A DNA stretch of 11,622 bases from an uncultured Methylocystaceae bacterium (GTDB lineage: Bacteria; Pseudomonadota; Alphaproteobacteria; Rhizobiales; Beijerinckiaceae). The position numbers were made by a program, and so were the translations under genes. Shown piece by piece: positions 1 to 6,863 of the stretch. The notes under the pieces were generated by a model, which worked only from the letters and a program-made list of their open reading frames with translations, did no database searches and was not told the DNA's origin. The stretch lies in the NCBI GenBank assembly GCA_945956975.1, contig CAMFKC010000017.1, forward strand, positions 1 to 11,622, written 5' to 3'. The stretch's first letter is position 1; every line of letters begins with the position of its first letter.

Positions 1-505
1 CCCCCGCGCCGAGCGCCGCGCCGATCCAGAACGTGCCGTTGATCGCCAGATCGACCCGCCCGCGAAAACGAGCCGGCATGAATTCCTGGATGGTCGAGTT
101 GATGGCGGCGTATTCGCCGCCGATTCCGGCGCCCGTGAGCAGCCGGAAAAAGCAGAAGCTGGCTAGGTCCCACGAAAACGCGGTCGCTGCGGTCGCGACG
201 AGGTAGAGCGCCAGCGTGATGAAGAAGAGCTTCTTGCGGCCAAGCCTGTCGGTCAGCCAGCCGAAGAGCAGCGCGCCGAAAACCGCGCCCGCCAGATACA
301 CGCTGGACGCCAGGCCCACGTCCGCATCCGAAAAATTCAGTTTGGGCGAGGCCTTGAGCGCGCTGGCGATGGAGCCGGCGATCGTGACCTCGAGCCCGTC
401 GAGCACCCAGGTAATCCCGAGCGCGACGGCGACGAGCGTGTGGAACCTTCCCCACGGCAGACGGTCCAGCCGCTGCGGAATATCGGTTTCGATCCGTGCG
501 GCCAA
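1..505 (-). CDS. MFS transporter, N-terminal part (truncated by window edge)
   Basis: Inner-membrane secondary transporter of the major facilitator superfamily; the substrate cannot be told from this part. The frame runs open from about base 505 to the window edge, giving about 168 residues. A hydrophobic first helix contains TWVLDGLEVT. The loop 2-3 signature follows as GWLTDRLGRKK, then a helix with FRLLTGAGIGGEYAAINS, and further on EFMPARFRGR and NGTFWIGAALGAG. This order is that of the sugar/organic-acid porter type of MFS. No ATG or GTG lies in frame near the start. I choose TTG at 505 because GGGAGGG (511-517 on the minus strand) sits 5 nt upstream. The gene lies 47 bp downstream of the YeeE/YedE gene on the same strand, so co-transcription is likely. 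A hairpin overlaps its ribosome binding site. The family is certain; the substrate and the C-terminal half are unknown. Confidence 0.88.
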   Translation of the reverse strand, partial: MAARIETDIPQRLDRLPWGRFHTLVAVALGITWVLDGLEVTIAGSIASALKASPKLNFSDADVGLASSVYLAGAVFGALLFGWLTDRLGRKKLFFITLALYLVATAATAFSWDLASFCFFRLLTGAGIGGEYAAINSTIQEFMPARFRGRVDLAINGTFWIGAALGAG

Positions 506-510
506 GCGCG

Positions 511-537
511 CCCTCCCGCGCCCATAACGCGCGAGGG
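511..537 (-). promoter_or_regulatory. Hairpin covering the Shine-Dalgarno of the MFS gene
   Basis: On the minus-strand transcript, CCCUC and GCGC (533-537, 529-532) can pair with GCGC and GAGGG (518-521, 511-515). The loop is 7 nt and there is a two-base bulge (516-517). The 3' arm contains the GGGAGGG ribosome binding site used by the TTG start at 505. The pairing is seen in the sequence. A role in damping or regulating translation is inference, and a chance GC-rich stem is possible. There is no U-tract, so it is not a typical intrinsic terminator. Confidence 0.35.
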
Positions 538-552
538 ATCGCCGGGTTGCCT

Positions 553-1728
553 TCAGCGCGACAGGCCGAACAGCGGCCGCAAGCGCGCCCCGAGCGCAAC
601 GCCGGCGACAGCGCATATGGCCCACACAAATCCGTGCAGGCTGCCGGACGCGAGGCCGGAGAAGAACGCGCCGATATTGCAGCCGCTGGCGAGGCGCGCG
701 CCGAAGCCCATCAGCAGCCCGCCGAGCACGGCCGCCGCAAGCGAGGGCAGCGGCGCGCGCGCCTGTGGCGCAAAGGCGCCCGCAAGCCCCGCCGCGGCCA
801 GCGCGCCCAGCATGAGGCCGAAATCCATGACAGAGGTGACGTCCGCGAACAGGCTGGCGGCCAGCGCCGGCTCGTCACGCCAGAATGGCCAAGCGGCGAC
901 ATCGACCCCTGCCAGCGTGGCAAGTTTCGCGCCCCAGACTGCAAAGGCGTAGGTGACGCCCCACGGCCTGCCGGCCAGCGCCAGCGTCGCGACATTGACC
1001 AAAGCCAGCGCCGCCGCGCCGATAAATAGCGGCCACGGCCCCGACAGCGCAGACCCGCGCGCGAGATCGGCCGTCAATGCCTCGGCGCGGCCGTGCCTGA
1101 AGCGCTCGGCCGCCAGCGCCAACCCGTAGCAGGCGGCAAGCGCCAGCCCGGCGGCCGCGAGAGCCCCCGGCGCGCCCAGCGCGTCGACCAGCGAATGCGC
1201 GCCGATATCGGGCCAGCCGCGCCAGCCCAGCGGGTCGGCGGTGGCGGCGAAGGATCCCGCGACGAAGGCTGCGAGCGCGACGATCATGCGCGTATTGCCG
1301 CCGCCCGCCGTGTAGAGCGTGCCCGAGCCGCAGCCGCCGGCAAGCTGCATGCCGAGGCCGAACAGGAACGCGCCGAAGACCAACGCGGCCCCGACCGGCG
1401 CGACAAAGCCCGAGACCTCGCGCCCGAACAATGCGCCATTCGCCAGTGCGGGAAAGAACACGAAGATCGCCAGCGCCAGCATGATCAGTTGCGCGCGGAT
1501 CGCACGGCCGCGGCGATCCTGCAGGAACCGCCGCCACGAAGCCGCGAAGCCGAACGAGGAATGGTAGAGCGCCATTCCGGCGAAGAAGCCGACGCCGGCC
1601 AGCGCCGCCTGCCGCCAGCCGAGTTCGCGCGCGCCGAGCGCGGCGACGACGACGAGCCCTGCAATGGCCACTGCGACGACGGGAAGCTGGATGCGCGACT
1701 CCGAAGGCGCGACCGACGCCATGCTCAT
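553..1728 (-). CDS. YeeE/YedE family sulfur-compound transporter (TsuA-like)
   Basis: Polytopic inner-membrane protein of the YeeE/YedE family. Characterised members (TsuA) take up thiosulfate and pass it along conserved cysteines. The 391-residue product has many hydrophobic segments in two related halves. Each half carries a family motif: GGCGSGTLYTAGGG (Cys133) and LASGCNIGAFFSGLASG (Cys350). The helix that usually holds the first conserved cysteine reads YHSSFGFAASWR, with Gly where Cys is expected. Cys200 and Cys372 also occur, outside these motifs. The frame extends upstream to a GTG at 1824, but those 32 residues are polar and not membrane-like, so I start at ATG 1728; ATG 1722 is also possible. 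Neither has a clear ribosome binding site. It lies downstream of the D-lactate dehydrogenase gene and upstream of the MFS gene on the same strand. No TusA-like partner is present in the window. Family confident, thiosulfate as substrate inferred. Confidence 0.9.
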   Translation of the reverse strand: MSMASVAPSESRIQLPVVAVAIAGLVVVAALGARELGWRQAALAGVGFFAGMALYHSSFGFAASWRRFLQDRRGRAIRAQLIMLALAIFVFFPALANGALFGREVSGFVAPVGAALVFGAFLFGLGMQLAGGCGSGTLYTAGGGNTRMIVALAAFVAGSFAATADPLGWRGWPDIGAHSLVDALGAPGALAAAGLALAACYGLALAAERFRHGRAEALTADLARGSALSGPWPLFIGAAALALVNVATLALAGRPWGVTYAFAVWGAKLATLAGVDVAAWPFWRDEPALAASLFADVTSVMDFGLMLGALAAAGLAGAFAPQARAPLPSLAAAVLGGLLMGFGARLASGCNIGAFFSGLASGSLHGFVWAICAVAGVALGARLRPLFGLSR

Positions 1729-1897
1729 GGTGCGGCCGTCGCCTGGGCGGATGAGCGCGCCCGCCCAAAGGCAAGCAAGGCGCAGGCGCGCATCGACATT
1801 TTTCTCGTGGTCATCCCGCCTCACACGCTGCGACGAAACTCGCTATAGCGCGCGATCGATCACGGGCGCAGTCACGAATGGGTGATGCGCCGCAGGC

Positions 1898-3328
1898 TCA
1901 GGCGTCGAGCACCTTGCCGGGGTTCATGATGTTCTGCGGATCGAGCGCGCGCTTGATCGCGCGCATCACGTTCAACGTTTCTGGCGAATGCTCTTCGCGC
2001 ATGTACTTGATCTTCGCCTGGCCCACGCCGTGCTCGCCCGTACAGGTGCCGCCCATGTCGAGCGCGCGGCGCACGAGGCGCTCGACGAAGGTCTTGGCCC
2101 GCGCCACGTCTTCCGGATCGTCCGGATCGAATTGCGGGCCCGTGTGAAAATTGCCGTCCCCGACGTGGCCGACGACCGGCGCGACGATGCCGAGGCGCTC
2201 GGCGTCCTCGATCGTCTCCATCACGCAATCGGCGAGCCGGGAGATCGGCACGCAGACGTCGGTCGAGAAGCCCGACATTTCCGGCTTCTTCTTCAGCGTC
2301 TGATGCGCCCAGTAGACATCGTGGCGCGCCTGCCACAGCTTCGTGCGCTCCTCCGGCTTGGTCGTCCAGTTGAACGGGCCGCCGCCATTGCCTTCCGCCA
2401 GTTCCTTGAAGCGCGAGGTCTGCTCCTCCACGCCCTTCTCTGTGCCGTGGAATTCGAGGAAAAGCATCGGCGCCTCGGTCAGGCCGAGCTTGGCGTAATT
2501 GTTGAAGGCGCGCACGGTCAGGGGATCGACGAGTTCGATGCGCGCGATCGGCAGGCCGGACTGGATCGTCTCGATCACCGTGTCGCACGCCGCCTTGATC
2601 GAGGGGAACTGGCAGGTCGCCGCCGAGATCGCTTCCGGGATGCCGTAGAGCCTCAGTGTGATCTCGGTGATGATGCCGAGCGTGCCTTCCGACCCCACGA
2701 AGAGCCGCGTGAGATCGTAGCCGGCCGAAGACTTTTTCGCGCGCCGCGCCGTCTTCACGATCCGGCCGTCGGGCATGACGACGGTCAGCGCCAGCACGTT
2801 GTCCTTCATCGTGCCGTAGCGAACCGCGTTGGTGCCGGACGCCCGCGTCGCGCACATGCCACCGATGGAGGCGTCGGCGCCGGGGTCGATCGGGAAGAAC
2901 AGGCCGGTGTCGCGCAGATAGTCGTTCAGCGCCTTGCGGGTCACGCCGGGCTGCAGAACCACGTCCAGATCCTGCGCATGGACCTCGAGAATGTTGTTCA
3001 TCTGCGAGACGTCGATGCACAGACCGCCATAGGGCGCATTCGTGTGGCCCTCGAGCGACGTGTTGGTGCCCAGCGCAATCACCGGCACGCCGCGTGCGGC
3101 GCAGATCTTTACCGCATCCGACACGTCCTCGGTCGATTGCGCGAAGACCACCGCGTCCGGCGGCTGGTTCGGCGTCCAGGAGAGATTGTGGCCATGCTGC
3201 TCGCGCACCGCCATGGAGGTGACCAGCCGGTTGCCGAAACGCGCGGCGAGTTCGCCCACGGCTGCATCGATTTCAGCCTGCGGCGGACGCTGGGTCAGCC
3301 GCGCGATGGCGGGATCGTGTTCGGTCAC
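1898..3328 (-). CDS. FAD-linked D-lactate dehydrogenase (cytochrome) / GlcD-type oxidase
   Basis: Flavoprotein of the VAO/PCMH superfamily that oxidises D-2-hydroxyacids, most likely D-lactate to pyruvate, passing electrons to cytochrome c or the quinone pool. The 476-residue product begins its FAD-binding PCMH domain near residue 52. Visible motifs are GTNTSLEGHT (about 87-96), DPGADASIGGMCATRASGTN (148-167), RYGTMKDNV and LFVGSEGTLGIITEITLRL (to about 227). The FAD-oxidase C-terminal domain carries the metal/substrate motifs HVGDGNFH (388-395) and TGEHGVGQAK (from 430), and ends in DPQNIMNPGKVLDA. The DPGADASIGGM and RYGTMKDNV motifs resemble yeast DLD1 and human LDHD more than GlcD. No signal peptide is seen. 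The frame allows a GTG at 3337, but its GGGA would abut the start. GTG 3328 has GGGAG 8 nt upstream, so I prefer it. Glycolate or 2-hydroxyglutarate are alternative substrates. Confidence 0.93.
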   Translation of the reverse strand: MTEHDPAIARLTQRPPQAEIDAAVGELAARFGNRLVTSMAVREQHGHNLSWTPNQPPDAVVFAQSTEDVSDAVKICAARGVPVIALGTNTSLEGHTNAPYGGLCIDVSQMNNILEVHAQDLDVVLQPGVTRKALNDYLRDTGLFFPIDPGADASIGGMCATRASGTNAVRYGTMKDNVLALTVVMPDGRIVKTARRAKKSSAGYDLTRLFVGSEGTLGIITEITLRLYGIPEAISAATCQFPSIKAACDTVIETIQSGLPIARIELVDPLTVRAFNNYAKLGLTEAPMLFLEFHGTEKGVEEQTSRFKELAEGNGGGPFNWTTKPEERTKLWQARHDVYWAHQTLKKKPEMSGFSTDVCVPISRLADCVMETIEDAERLGIVAPVVGHVGDGNFHTGPQFDPDDPEDVARAKTFVERLVRRALDMGGTCTGEHGVGQAKIKYMREEHSPETLNVMRAIKRALDPQNIMNPGKVLDA

Positions 3329-3336
3329 TTGGGGCA

Positions 3337-3341
3337 CTCCC
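3337..3341 (-). promoter_or_regulatory. Shine-Dalgarno deciding the D-lactate dehydrogenase start
   Basis: GGGAG on the minus strand lies 8 nt before the GTG at 3328. It overlaps the upstream GTG at 3337, which would have no usable spacer. This supports a start three codons later than the longest reading frame. Confidence 0.5.
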
Positions 3342-3403
3342 GGATCTGGTTTTGGCGCAATCTAGTCCCGCGCCTCCCGCGCGTCGAGGCGCGGGATCAA
3401 GGA

Positions 3404-3465
3404 CGGACCGCGAGCCTTCAGGCTCGCAGTTCTGGGCAGGTGCGAGCCTGAAGGCTCGCGGTCCG
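3404..3465. repeat. Nested inverted repeat (REP-like palindromic element)
   Basis: Two perfect 25-bp arms (3404-3428 and 3441-3465) face each other across a 12-bp loop. Each arm contains its own 18-bp palindrome: GCGAGCCT and AGGCTCGC around TC (3410-3427), and the same arms around GA (3442-3459). The DNA or RNA can therefore form one long stem or two short hairpins. The element begins one base after the DUF1993 stop codon and fills about half of the spacer before the D-lactate dehydrogenase gene. No T-run follows it. It has the build of an extragenic palindromic element and may also stabilise or end transcripts. There is only one copy in this window, so its repeated nature in the genome is inference. 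Confidence 0.8.
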
Positions 3466-3466
3466 C

Positions 3467-3985
3467 CTACTTCTTCATCCGCATCCGGCCGAGATAATCG
3501 CGCTTGCCCAGCGGCACGCCTTTCGCGCGCAGCATGCCGTAGGCGGTCGTGGCGTGGAAATGCACGTTGGGGATCGAGAAGGACATGAGGAAGTCTTGCG
3601 TCACGAAGGGCAGCTTGTTGTCGCCCAGAGCAAAGACCATATCCTTGTCTTGCAGCGCGTCGATTTCCTCGCGGGTCTGGGCCTTCAACGCGGCCAGCGC
3701 GTCGTTCACGAGCGCTTGCAAACCCGCATAGTCCTTCGGCCCGCCGCCGGGCGGCGAGAAGAGCCCCGCCTTCGCGCCGTCGATCGCGCCCTTCGAATGA
3801 TGCACGACAGACAGAATCTGGAAGCGAAACGGCAGCATGTCGGGGGCGATGCGCATCTCGACCATGTCGGCGAGCGCGCCCTCCTTGTCGGCGAGGTGCG
3901 CGCGGCCCTTTTCCAGGAACGCGGCCACGCTCGTCAACGTCTGGATGAACCCGGCGACACTGACGTCGTAAAGTGAAATCCCCAT
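3467..3985 (-). CDS. DUF1993 family protein
   Basis: Cytoplasmic protein of 172 residues, helical, of the DUF1993 family, which belongs to the DinB/YfiT-like four-helix fold group; no function is established. Typical family segments are visible: N-terminal MGISLYDVSVAGFIQTL, APDMLPFRFQI near the first third, the basic/glycine segment HHSKGAIDGAKAGLF, and C-terminal IPNVHFHATTAYGMLRAKG followed by LGKRDYLG. The length matches the family. The frame extends to an ATG at 4066, but ATG 3985 begins exactly at the family's conserved N-terminus. It also has a strong AAGGAGC (3992-3998) 6 nt upstream. The gene is head-to-head with the small gene at 4146 and is followed after one base by the nested inverted repeat. 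Family assignment is firm and no catalytic role can be given. Confidence 0.92.
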   Translation of the reverse strand: MGISLYDVSVAGFIQTLTSVAAFLEKGRAHLADKEGALADMVEMRIAPDMLPFRFQILSVVHHSKGAIDGAKAGLFSPPGGGPKDYAGLQALVNDALAALKAQTREEIDALQDKDMVFALGDNKLPFVTQDFLMSFSIPNVHFHATTAYGMLRAKGVPLGKRDYLGRMRMKK

Positions 3986-4010
3986 TGGCGCGCTCCTTGC
4001 TTTCCGTTGT

Positions 4011-4028
4011 TTGTCGAGATTGCGACAA
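4011..4028. promoter_or_regulatory. Short inverted repeat in the divergent promoter region
   Basis: TTGTCG (4011-4016) and CGACAA (4023-4028) form a perfect 6-bp inverted repeat with a 6-bp spacer. It lies 25 bp upstream of the DUF1993 start, inside the 160-bp spacer shared with the plus-strand gene at 4146. The placement suits an operator, but a 6-bp repeat can occur by chance. Confidence 0.25.
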
Positions 4029-4145
4029 GCTAGCGGCTCGCACGCCGAACACAAGCGCGCGGCCACATTGCACGTATGACTTTTGGGACTGCCGCGCGTG
4101 CGCCGGGCGCCGTAACGCGCATCGATATTTCAGTCAGGAATTTCC

Positions 4146-4376
4146 ATGCTGGGTCCAGCCGATATCGACGATTGGGACGAGGACGAAAGCGACCGTCTGC
4201 GCGCCGCGATCCGCCTGCTGCCGATCATGCGCCGGATGAGGGACGAACCCGGCGCCGCGCGCGCCGCAATCGGCGCCACGCTCGCAACGCGCCTGGAGGC
4301 GTTCAGCCAAGATGCGCGCCGGCCTGTCCACGAATTGCGCAGCCTGCTCGACGATCTTCGCCGCCTGCGCGTCTGA
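4146..4376 (+). CDS. Small hypothetical protein (76 aa)
   Basis: I do not recognise this protein. It has an acidic N-terminus (DIDDWDEDESDRL), then an arginine- and alanine-rich, probably all-helical body (RAAIRLLPIMRRMRDEP), and a C-terminal amphipathic stretch ending VHELRSLLDDLRRLRV. It has no signal peptide, membrane segment or cysteine. Support for it being a gene: a CAGGAA ribosome binding site 5 nt before the ATG, a position in a divergent spacer with DUF1993, and an end that fits tightly against the SulP stop (3 bp between convergent stops) without overlap. It is the only plus-strand gene in the left 8 kb. A small regulatory or partner protein is possible, but this is not supported by any motif. 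Confidence 0.6.
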   Translation: MLGPADIDDWDEDESDRLRAAIRLLPIMRRMRDEPGAARAAIGATLATRLEAFSQDARRPVHELRSLLDDLRRLRV

Positions 4377-4383
4377 GCCTCAG
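4373..4383. other. Palindrome spanning the two convergent stop codons
   Basis: CTGAG and CTCAG surround a single C. The palindrome includes the TGA of the small plus-strand gene (4374-4376) and the minus-strand TGA of the SulP gene (4380-4382). It is too short for a credible terminator. Confidence 0.3.
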
Positions 4384-6095
4384 GCGCCGATCGCCCCGGA
4401 TGGCGCGAGCGCGCCCGACAGGCGCTTGCGCGCCGTCTCCGCATCCGGCGCCAGCGTCACCAGCCGGCGGTCGAGCCCGTTCTGGATCAGCGTGCGCAGC
4501 ACCGGCTTCTGGATGCCCGCGATCGCCACGCGCACGCTTCGCTTCTGCGCCTTCTCGAAGAAGCTGATCAGCGCATGCGCCGCCGTCTCGTCGATGAAGG
4601 GCACGCGCCCGAGATCGAGCACGAAGCCGCGCGGCTTCTCGCCGATGCGGTCGAGCACGGACGACACGAAGCCCGCCGCGCCGAAGAACAGCGGCCCGCG
4701 CAGCGACAGAACGGCGATCCCGCGCGCGTCGAAATCATGCGCGCCCTCGGCTCCGCCGACCGTGTCGGGCACATCGTCGTCGACGAGGCGGGTGTGCGTG
4801 GCCTTCTCCACCACGCTCGCCATGCGGTGCATGAACAGCAGCGAGCCGAGGGTCACGCCGACGCCGATCGCTTCGGCCACGTCGCGGAACACGGTGAGGC
4901 CGACGGTGACGAGGAAGATCCCGGCCTCCGCCCAGTCGCGGCGGAAGATCGCGCGGATCTCCTCCTTCTCGATCATGTTCCAGGAGACGATGACCAGAAC
5001 GGCGGCGAGCGCGGCCAGCGGCACATAGGCCACCAGCGGCCCCGCCACCAGCATGAACACGAGCACGAAGACGGCATGCAGCATGCCCGCCACCGGGCCA
5101 TGCGCATGGGCGCGCACATTGGTCGCGGTGCGCGCGATCGTTCCTGTCGCGCACAAGCCGCCGAACAGGGCGGACGCAATGTTGGCGTAGCCCTGCGCCA
5201 CCAGTTCGCAGTTCGAGCGATGCCGCCGCCCCGTCATGCCGTCGGCCACCGCCGCCGAGAGCAGCGACTCGATGCCGCCGAGCAGCGCCATGGCGAAGGC
5301 CGCAGGCGCGACATCGATGATCCTGGCGAAGGAAAACGCCGGCAAATGCGGCATGGGCGGAGAGGTCGGCAGCGCGCCGAAGCGCGCGCCGATCGTCTCC
5401 ACGGGCAGCTTGAGCAGGAAGACCGCGATTGAGACCGCCGCCACCGCCACCAGCAGGCCGGGGAAGCGCGGGTTCCAGAATTGCAGCGACAAGATAGCGC
5501 AGAGCGTCGCCACGGCCACGCCGAGCGCCGCCGGATTGAAGCTCGCATGCGCCGCCCAGAGCGCCTCGACCTTGGGCACGAAGGCCGCCGGCTCGCGCGC
5601 CAGAGACAGGCCGAAGACGTCGCGCATCTGGCTCGCCATGATGATGACGGCGATGCCCGCCGTGAAGGCCACCAGCACGCTGTGCGGTATGTATTTGATC
5701 AGCGAGCCCAGCCGCATGTAGCCGAGGCCGAGCAGCATGAACCCGGCCATGATCGTGGCCAGGAGAAAGCCGTCGTAGCCGAAGGTCTCGATCGTCTTGG
5801 CGACGAGCACGATGAAGGCGCCGGCGGGCCCCCCGATCTGGAAGCGGCTGCCGCCCAGCGCGGAAATGAGGAAGCCGCCGACGATTGCCGTGGTCAGGCC
5901 CGCCGCGGGCCCCGCGCCCGAGGCGATGGCGATCGCCATGGACAGCGGAATGGCGACCACCGCGACCGTGAGACCGGCCAGCGCATCCTGCCGCAAGTTG
6001 GCGGGCGTATAGCCCTCGCGCAGCACCGTCACGAGCTTGGGGGCAAATAGCTCCCTGAATTGCGGCGCCGCCGGCGCGCTTGCAGCGCCCGTCAT
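4380..6095 (-). CDS. SulP family anion transporter with C-terminal STAS domain
   Basis: Inner-membrane transporter of the SLC26/SulP family, which moves sulfate, bicarbonate or C4-dicarboxylates, often with Na+ or H+. The 571-residue product has an N-terminal membrane domain (about 38-425) with FQIGGPAGAFIVLVAKT (the TM3 substrate region). The central family block GGIESLLSAAVADGMTG leads to SNCELVAQG and ATGTIARTATN (274-326). A STAS domain follows (about 457-560) with VPFIDETAAHAL, the loop where related domains carry a phosphorylatable Ser/Thr (here Thr504). The ATG at 6095 has GAGGT (6102-6106) at good spacing. Length and both domains are complete. It lies 96 bp downstream of DUF924. No carbonic anhydrase or other clue to substrate is nearby, so sulfate versus bicarbonate remains open. 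Confidence 0.95.
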   Translation of the reverse strand: MTGAASAPAAPQFRELFAPKLVTVLREGYTPANLRQDALAGLTVAVVAIPLSMAIAIASGAGPAAGLTTAIVGGFLISALGGSRFQIGGPAGAFIVLVAKTIETFGYDGFLLATIMAGFMLLGLGYMRLGSLIKYIPHSVLVAFTAGIAVIIMASQMRDVFGLSLAREPAAFVPKVEALWAAHASFNPAALGVAVATLCAILSLQFWNPRFPGLLVAVAAVSIAVFLLKLPVETIGARFGALPTSPPMPHLPAFSFARIIDVAPAAFAMALLGGIESLLSAAVADGMTGRRHRSNCELVAQGYANIASALFGGLCATGTIARTATNVRAHAHGPVAGMLHAVFVLVFMLVAGPLVAYVPLAALAAVLVIVSWNMIEKEEIRAIFRRDWAEAGIFLVTVGLTVFRDVAEAIGVGVTLGSLLFMHRMASVVEKATHTRLVDDDVPDTVGGAEGAHDFDARGIAVLSLRGPLFFGAAGFVSSVLDRIGEKPRGFVLDLGRVPFIDETAAHALISFFEKAQKRSVRVAIAGIQKPVLRTLIQNGLDRRLVTLAPDAETARKRLSGALAPSGAIGA

Positions 6096-6122
6096 TTCGT
6101 GACCTCGACTCGATTGCTTGTG

Positions 6123-6152
6123 CGCTCACGCTAGCACGCGGAAGCATGAGCG
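6123..6152 (-). other. Stem-loop in the DUF924-SulP spacer
   Basis: On the minus strand CGCTCATGC (6144-6152) can pair with GCGTGAGCG (6123-6131) over a 12-nt loop, with one G-U pair in RNA. It lies between the DUF924 stop and the SulP start. It could shape the transcript or attenuate read-through. There is no T-run, so it is not a clear terminator. Confidence 0.3.
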
Positions 6153-6191
6153 TTGCAAGCGGCCATTGGACGCATCGAGGTCCGCCTGGCC

Positions 6192-6734
6192 TCAGCCAGC
6201 AAATCCGCCTTCGTCCAGAAAGGCCTGCTCCGCCTCCGTCATTGCGCGGCCGAGGATCGGATTGCGGTGCGGAAAACGGCCGAAACGTTCGATGATCTCG
6301 CGGTGAATGATCGCGTATTTCAAGCCTTCCGCATCGTCCGCCGCCGCGCACAGCGCTTCGCAGCGCTTCTGATGGCCAAGGTCCTCCGCATGCAAGAAGG
6401 GCAGGTAGAAGAAGCTTTTGAGAGGCGGGCCATACGCCGCGTCGAACGCGCGTGCGACAGCCCGTTCCGCGACCCGCAAGGCGTAAGCATCGGTCGCGAA
6501 GGCCCTGGCCGTGTCGCGGAACATGTTGCGGGGGAACTGGTCCGTCAGAAGGATCAGCGCGAGCGAGCCTTCGGCGGTTTCGTCCCACCTCGGCAGATCG
6601 CCACGCGCTGCGGCCTCGTGGATCGACAGGAACCGCGCCTTGGTCAGAGCGTCAAAGTCCGGATCAACGGCAAACCAGCGGTCCGGACCGGCGTCGAGCC
6701 AGAAGTCGATGATGTCGCGAGGGGTGGGGGGCAT
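6192..6734 (-). CDS. DUF924 family protein
   Basis: Cytoplasmic protein of 180 residues in the DUF924 family, whose members adopt a TPR-like helical fold; biochemical function is unknown. It starts MPPTPRDIIDFWLDAGPDRW, as is typical of the family. It carries ALILLTDQFPRNMFRDTARA, KSFFYLPFLHAED and the C-terminal IIERFGRFPHRNPILGR, all conserved family segments. It is full length. The frame runs upstream to 6779, but those 15 extra codons are read from the palindromic element and are not conserved-looking, so ATG 6734 is the start. Upstream of it only a weak GGA is seen. It follows the radical SAM gene on the same strand, separated mainly by the palindromic element, so they may share a transcript. 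Confidence 0.92.
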   Translation of the reverse strand: MPPTPRDIIDFWLDAGPDRWFAVDPDFDALTKARFLSIHEAAARGDLPRWDETAEGSLALILLTDQFPRNMFRDTARAFATDAYALRVAERAVARAFDAAYGPPLKSFFYLPFLHAEDLGHQKRCEALCAAADDAEGLKYAIIHREIIERFGRFPHRNPILGRAMTEAEQAFLDEGGFAG

Positions 6735-6747
6735 CGGTTGATCCAGT

Positions 6748-6849
6748 CCGTCATTGCGAGAAACGCAGTGACGAAGCAATCCATCCCCGGGTCTCTGATC
6801 AACAAGCGGAGATGGATTGCCGCGTCGGCATGCCTCCTCGCAAGGACGG
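6748..6849. repeat. Imperfect palindromic interspersed element
   Basis: The left arm 6748-6785 (starting CCGTCATTGCGAG, ending GCAATCCATC) and right arm 6811-6849 (starting GATGGATTGC, ending CTCGCAAGGACGG) are inverted copies with mismatches, around a 25-bp centre. The ends are well kept and the middle of each arm has diverged. The arm ends resemble the GTCATTGCGAG...AAGCAATCCA palindrome dispersed in many bacterial genomes (recalled, not searched). It fills nearly all of the spacer between the radical SAM stop (14 nt away) and the DUF924 start (13 nt away). Confidence 0.75.
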
Positions 6850-6863
6850 CAAAATAGCGCGAA

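Noticed and set aside
1729..1824. N-terminal extension of the YeeE/YedE protein to GTG 1824
   Set aside because: The 32 extra residues are polar and show no ribosome binding site before the GTG. The 391-residue form fits the family and begins just before the first membrane segment.
1841..1850. CGCTATAGCG palindrome upstream of the YeeE/YedE gene as operator or -10 box
   Set aside because: Only 10 bp, and no matching -35 at the right distance, so it is not supportable.
1988..3451. 487-codon plus-strand open frame opposite the D-lactate dehydrogenase
   Set aside because: Antisense shadow with Arg/His-rich composition and no motif; the minus strand encodes the full enzyme.
4735..6588. 617-codon minus-strand open frame overlapping SulP and DUF924 in another frame
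   Set aside because: Arg/Gly/Ala-rich product typical of an out-of-frame reading; both overlapped genes have clear family motifs in their own frames.
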